Below are positions 60,901 through 64,000 of a stretch of DNA of 64,000 nt, piece by piece. The position numbers and the translations under genes were made by a program. This DNA comes from Massilia sp. Root418 (GTDB taxonomy: Bacteria > Pseudomonadota > Gammaproteobacteria > Burkholderiales > Burkholderiaceae_D), in assembly GCF_001425265.1 (NCBI RefSeq), contig NZ_LMEC01000020.1, forward strand, positions 644,707 to 708,706, read 5' to 3'. Each line of letters begins with the position of its first letter. Positions within the stretch are counted from its first letter, which is position 1. A model generated the notes under the pieces. It did no database searches. It was given only the letters and a program-made list of their open reading frames with translations, and had not been told where the DNA came from.

Positions 60901-61826
60901 AAACCTGTTCCGCTGCTCTCCTGCAAAGGGTAGCTGTCAGGATCGAGCAGGCTGGCGCGCCAGGTGCCGTCGCCCTGCTGCAGCGCCAGCAGCTTGCCGG
61001 CCATCTCCCTGAACTGCTGCACGAATCGCGGCCGGGACGGATGGTTCGCGGGCAGATATTGCAGCATGCGCACCAGGCCGCCCATCACCCAGCCGTTGCC
61101 GCGTCCCCAGAACACCTTGCGGCCATTGGCCTCGCGCTTGCTGAAGTAGCGGCTGTCGCGGTAGTACAGCTGCTCCTCCTTGTCGTACAGGTAGTCCGAC
61201 GTGCGCCACCAGTTGTCCACCGCGAAATCAAGATAGCGCTGGTCCCCCGTGGCTGCGTACAGGCGCGCCCACGCGGGCGGTCCCATGAACAAGGCGTCGC
61301 ACCACGACCAGCGCTGCAGCACGCCCGGCGTTTCCCACTGCAGGCTGCCGTCGCGCGGATTGTCCAGCATCAGGTCGAACTGGGCGCGCATGGACGCGAT
61401 CATCTTCGGCTCGCGGGTCTGCAAATACAGCTCGGCGTAGGTTTGGCCGAGCGCGTAGTCATCCGCGTGATACGTTTTCGGACCCAGCTTCCAGCCGTTG
61501 CGCTCGCCCATGGCCAGCATGGCGTCGCGGTAACGGCGGTCGCCGGAGATGCCCGCCAGCGCCATCATGCCCGCGTCGCCCACCGCCTGCGTCCAGTCGT
61601 TCTCAGGATGGCTGCTGGGATGGGCAAGCTGCCAGTCCGCCGCGCGCTGCATCACGCCCAGCACGGCGGCCGCGCTGGCCTGGCTGGGTACTGTTGCCGC
61701 GGCGGCCGCGCGCGCTGCGGCCGCCGGTTCGGCACCGAGCGCTGCAAGCGGCGCGGCCAGCAAAGCCAGGCATAAAACGGCGCACAGCGTGCGTTGCCGG
61801 GGAACGGGGGATGCTGTCTCTGTCAT
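57942..61826 (-). CDS. Exported GH105 - DUF4861 - beta-helix fusion protein
   Basis: A 1294-residue secreted protein with three parts. After a signal peptide (RTLCAVLCLALLAAPLAALG), residues about 55-385 are a GH105 unsaturated rhamnogalacturonyl hydrolase barrel. It has HADDYALGQTYAELYL, SWCDALFMGPPAWARL with Asp177 at the catalytic position, and FWGRGNGWVMGGLVRML. Residues about 390-755 match DUF4861 (GVDVWSKRTRALVLDKWYAS, RGEGMDFYKVGKALGCGG). A Pro-Gln linker encoded by GGCTGC hexamers follows. The rest is a right-handed beta-helix (PGTRILFKRGATCYDSFRP, YANYSHDNAGGLMLFCACG). It would combine removal of unsaturated galacturonate with a second, unknown activity on the same glycan. I use the ATG at 61826, preceded by AAGGA, rather than the one at 61856. 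Confidence 0.88.
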   Translation of the reverse strand: MTETASPVPRQRTLCAVLCLALLAAPLAALGAEPAAAARAAAAATVPSQASAAAVLGVMQRAADWQLAHPSSHPENDWTQAVGDAGMMALAGISGDRRYRDAMLAMGERNGWKLGPKTYHADDYALGQTYAELYLQTREPKMIASMRAQFDLMLDNPRDGSLQWETPGVLQRWSWCDALFMGPPAWARLYAATGDQRYLDFAVDNWWRTSDYLYDKEEQLYYRDSRYFSKREANGRKVFWGRGNGWVMGGLVRMLQYLPANHPSRPRFVQQFREMAGKLLALQQGDGTWRASLLDPDSYPLQESSGTGLYTYALAYGVNQGILDRARFGRAAAKAWDALVANINADGKLTHVQPVGADPKSYDPEFTDVYGVGAFLMAGSEIYRMRLLDSTPSSVVEVRNGSSLHRADESVEAPLAGATKGINEVALLDAATSRIVPSQRLERGVLFQATLAPGETRRYHVLPRAALPAVPPVDAKAHARFVPERLDDFAWENDRTAHRVYGPAIMRDPKEMLVSAGVDVWSKRTRALVLDKWYASGDYHTDRGEGMDFYKVGKALGCGGLAVFDGGRLHPSSNFSKWKVLADGPLRAIFELTFDSWDAGGSQVSELRRVSIDAGTNFSRVESRFAANGPLEIGVGIARREGEGRYSQGKGWMSYWEPPHGTAGADGSVACAVLLDGRHLPHEGQYLAVGKAQAGKPFVYHLGAGWSKSADFPTPAAWERYVKEAAQRLAEPVSVSVESQAQPQPQTRPQPQPQPQPQPQPKPHPQAAEAGPVLHIDCSAAAAGSGSLQQPLNSLSQLNAIRFQPGTRILFKRGATCYDSFRPMPGSSGASGAPIVVDSYGDTALPRPAIAAGCRSSRPDPTQARTEASKQPEGVSPYHTLCTAGDGQFNRAALHLFNVEHWEINGLELSNDGLEEAGRVGLLVQLEDFGTGRHYRINDVLVHHVRGYLKDEPGRQLAYKATGGMLFEVTRDSERRGVRQKKTNFDDVLVENSEIYHVDGIGLSNRSAWMCRPRGAPCGDFPPYKNNPGYLQESAAQAASEFHPSTRLVFRNNKIHDIGGDGIVVRTATAPLAEANLLYDIWMRSPGNSAGAWAINTDGAVFQYNEVHGVRLRPEIESGDGMAFDADMGTRGTRVYANYSHDNAGGLMLFCACGKDGLGQQAMAEDVVVERNLSLYDKRRVILVAGLDSAVVSGNLVVTSGATPLLESHDKGTSDVLELRGNRFVDTSGSGALYRAFKKSGSHARYAWRGNTFHGYPASAESGAAVPAADADVPALIEQWFVDTQFRQRGYRPR
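59545..59604. repeat. GGCTGC hexanucleotide microsatellite coding for a Pro-Gln linker
   Basis: Six perfect consecutive GGCTGC units (59545-59580) are followed by an interruption and two more (59593-59604). On the minus strand they encode alternating Gln-Pro residues between the DUF4861 and beta-helix domains. Changes in unit number would keep the frame and only alter linker length. Confidence 0.9.
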
Positions 61827-62114
61827 CAATATTCCTTGTTCGTATGGACGGATCATGTCATGTGTTAACGTTACCTAAGACCTTCGGCAAATGCAATTTA
61901 ATTCGTTCTTCCAGGCGCAGAGAATCTGTGGTTTTTCGCGCAAGCATATGAAATTTTCTTGTGACAGCGGAAAATGACTGGTATCGTTATCACATCAACG
62001 CAGCGTTCTCCGCTGTGTTTTTTAGGACGACGAGTGATAACGTTCTCACAAATAAGAGAAGCCAGCCGCCCTGCAACTGGCAAGCACATGTTAAATTTCG
62101 ACCGAGGAGAGTAC
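61827..62114. promoter_or_regulatory. Divergent control region between the GH105 fusion and a TonB receptor
   Basis: This 288-base AT-rich noncoding region contains two imperfect palindromes centred on AACGTT. GTTAACGTTACC (61864-61875) lies near the fusion gene start. GATAACGTTCTC (62036-62047), extended to TGATAACGTTCTCA, lies near the receptor start. They resemble LacI-family operators and match the site before the PL8 gene. No other gene is seen. Confidence 0.6.
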
Positions 62115-64000
62115 ATGAACACGAATAAACAGCACCCAGCCGCCGGATTCGCAGTGCGGCCTGTCGTCGCAGCCGTCGCGCTGGCCATGGCCAGCCTGGC
62201 CCATGCGCAGCAAGCGGCACCGGCCGGCAAGGACGAAGTACAACTGGAGAAGGTCGTCGTCACCGCCAACAAGCGCGCCCAGAACCTGCAGGACGTGCCG
62301 ATGGCGATCACCGTGCTGAACGACGCCGTCCTGCAGCGCAACAACGTGAAGGACTTCGATGACCTGCCCGCCCTGTCGCCTGCCCTGAGCGTTTCCTACA
62401 GCACCCAGCCCGGCAACTTCAGCATCAATATGCGCGGCATCGGCACCTACTCGCTGGGCATCGGCGTGGAATCGGACGTATCGGTCATCATCGACGACGT
62501 GCCGTATGCCATGCAGGCCAACGCCTTCAAGGACCTGGCGGACGTGCACCGCATCGAAGTGCTGAAAGGCCCACAGAGCACGCTGTTCGGCAAAAGCTCG
62601 ATTGCCGGCGCGGTCAACATCAGCACCAAGCCGATCGACAGCATCTGGAAAACCAAGGCCTCCACCTTGCTGACCAGCGACGGCGAATGGCGTGCCGGCA
62701 CCTCGGTTTCCGGCGCCCTGAGCGACACCGTGCGCATGCGCCTGGCAGCAGGCAAGACCAGCTTCGGCGGCGTGGTGAAAAACCTGTACGACGGCAGCAA
62801 GCTGAATGGCTCGCGCGACACCAACCTGTCCGGCAAGCTGGAATGGACGCCGGACGACAACTGGACCGTGGTGTTCTCGCCGCGCGCCAGCAAATTCACC
62901 AAGGCCTGCTGCGTCCAGCCGCTCAACGCCATGTCAAACATTGCCGGCGCCGTGTACAACCTGAATAACGGCACCACCTACGCGGCCGGCAATTACATGC
63001 CCGCCTCCCAGGTGCTGAAAGGGATTGTGCCGGGCCCGGACAATGTCTCGGTGCGCAACGACTACGCGGCCGGCGGCAAAGCGCGCGACGTGGGCGCCGG
63101 CCTGAAAGTCAGCTACGCCTTCGGCGACGACAGCGTGCTGGCCAGGCACATCCTGACCTCGGTGACCTCGTGGTCGCACTACGAGATGAACGACTACCAG
63201 GACGGCGACGGCACCGACAGCGACGTGCTGGGCAAGGCGCTGATCGGCAACAAGCCTATCGGGGTGAGCGGTGGCCTGTACCAGTTCGGCAAATTCGATG
63301 TGAAGGCGAAGACGCAGGAACTGCGCCTGACCTCACCTGAAAAAGGCGTGGTGCGCTACGTGGCCGGCCTGTGGTACGGCAAGAACGAACTGGCGCGCGA
63401 GCTGACCCGCGCACCGGTCACCACCTACGTAACCGACTACGGCGCCACCGCCTACAACACCAGCTACGCCGTCTTTGGCCAGGGCACCTTCGACCTGACG
63501 CCGCAGACCAGCGTGGTGGCCGGCCTGCGCTACAACAAGGAAGACACGGGCTATACATTCAGCCGCTACAACCCGCCGCCCGCCACCAGCCGCGTGCTGA
63601 CCGAGTACTTCCAGGGCGACGACACCGAGCGCAAGGTCACCGGCAAGGTCGGCCTGGAGCACCGCATCGACCAGGCGGCCATGGCCTATGTCACCTACAC
63701 CACCGGCCACAAGGGCAAGGCCTATGACCTGACCAGCACCTTCAATGCCGCCATCGCCAAGACCCAGCCGGTGCCGGGCGAAGACGCCAAAAGCATCGAA
63801 GCCGGCGTGAAACTGAGCCTGCTGAACAACCGCATGTCGCTGGACCTGGCCGTGTTCCGCACCGACTTCACTGGCTTCCAGCAGTCGGCCGGCTTCACCG
63901 ACGCCGACGGCATTTTCCGCACCACGCTGCACAGCATCGGCGGCCTGCGCACCAGCGGCTTCGAGTCCGACCTGAACTGGCGCGTGTCGCGCGAACTGCT
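62115..64000 (+). CDS. TonB-dependent outer-membrane receptor (partial, continues past window)
   Basis: An open frame of 628 codons runs from the ATG at 62115 (GAGGAGA upstream) to the window edge. The signal peptide ends at SLAHAQ, and the TonB box/plug follows (VQLEKVVVTANKRAQNLQDV, PMAITVLNDAVL, DVHRIEVLKGPQSTLFGKSS, IAGAVNISTK). Barrel strands follow to the end of the window. The plug resembles FecA/FyuA-like receptors of the sphingomonad/xanthomonad sugar-import class, so it may carry oligosaccharides from the neighbouring PL8 and GH105 enzymes. The divergent arrangement with the GH105 fusion supports this. The C-terminal barrel is not visible. Confidence 0.93.
   Translation, partial: MNTNKQHPAAGFAVRPVVAAVALAMASLAHAQQAAPAGKDEVQLEKVVVTANKRAQNLQDVPMAITVLNDAVLQRNNVKDFDDLPALSPALSVSYSTQPGNFSINMRGIGTYSLGIGVESDVSVIIDDVPYAMQANAFKDLADVHRIEVLKGPQSTLFGKSSIAGAVNISTKPIDSIWKTKASTLLTSDGEWRAGTSVSGALSDTVRMRLAAGKTSFGGVVKNLYDGSKLNGSRDTNLSGKLEWTPDDNWTVVFSPRASKFTKACCVQPLNAMSNIAGAVYNLNNGTTYAAGNYMPASQVLKGIVPGPDNVSVRNDYAAGGKARDVGAGLKVSYAFGDDSVLARHILTSVTSWSHYEMNDYQDGDGTDSDVLGKALIGNKPIGVSGGLYQFGKFDVKAKTQELRLTSPEKGVVRYVAGLWYGKNELARELTRAPVTTYVTDYGATAYNTSYAVFGQGTFDLTPQTSVVAGLRYNKEDTGYTFSRYNPPPATSRVLTEYFQGDDTERKVTGKVGLEHRIDQAAMAYVTYTTGHKGKAYDLTSTFNAAIAKTQPVPGEDAKSIEAGVKLSLLNNRMSLDLAVFRTDFTGFQQSAGFTDADGIFRTTLHSIGGLRTSGFESDLNWRVSREL

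Overview
The window looks like a chromosomal segment of a high-GC, Gram-negative, plant-polysaccharide-degrading betaproteobacterium, most likely of the Massilia/Duganella group (Oxalobacteraceae). That assignment is an inference. It rests on TonB receptors, many exported carbohydrate-active enzymes, PEP-CTERM proteins, a type VI secretion VgrG, a monomeric isocitrate dehydrogenase and strong GC-rich codon bias. I see no rRNA, tRNA or CRISPR array.

Layout. (1) 1-7.7 kb: the 5' part of a vgrG gene on the minus strand, then monomeric icd with a clear terminator, a large alpha/beta hydrolase-WD40 fusion, a 5'-truncated GNAT remnant and a VOC protein. (2) 7.7-32 kb: the core of a uronic-acid/pectic-glycan utilisation locus. 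On the minus strand are GH95, an arabinose/galactose 1-dehydrogenase, and GH43, beta-helix and second GH43 genes. Divergent from these on the plus strand is an eleven-gene operon: kduI, kduD, kdgK, a mutarotase-like protein, an AGE-family isomerase, a PfkB kinase, GH97, an MFS oligosaccharide symporter, GH88, a beta-propeller protein and a third GH43. A LacI-type regulator, a GH2 beta-galactosidase and a TonB receptor form a minus-strand cluster at 27.9-35.2 kb. (3) 35.5-43.3 kb: two modular proteins of the alginate-lyase superfamily, the second followed closely by a PEP-CTERM protein. (4) 43.4-49.5 kb: a subtilase, a doubly truncated vapBC remnant, an AEC transporter, a JmjC-like cupin and a lemA/TPM trio. 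(5) 49.7-64 kb: a PL11 rhamnogalacturonan lyase paired with another PEP-CTERM-like protein, a TetR gene with two tandem oxidoreductases behind a tandem-repeat operator array, a PL8 lyase, a GH105-DUF4861-beta-helix fusion and the start of a second TonB receptor.

How it fits together. Exported lyases and glycosidases would cut an acidic plant glycan. TonB and MFS proteins would import the oligosaccharides, GH88 would release 4,5-unsaturated uronate, and KduI, KduD and KdgK would turn it into KDPG. A perfect 14-bp palindrome, TGTTATCGATAACA (12-bp core at two of the sites), occurs five times and only next to the main locus, so it probably marks one LacI-type regulon. Three looser AACGTT-centred sites mark a possible second regulon at 55-62 kb.

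Most worth a second look: the two lyase/PEP-CTERM gene pairs, the palindrome regulon, the five-copy 14-bp array downstream of a TTGACA promoter, the GH105-DUF4861-beta-helix fusion, and the hydrolase-WD40 gene.
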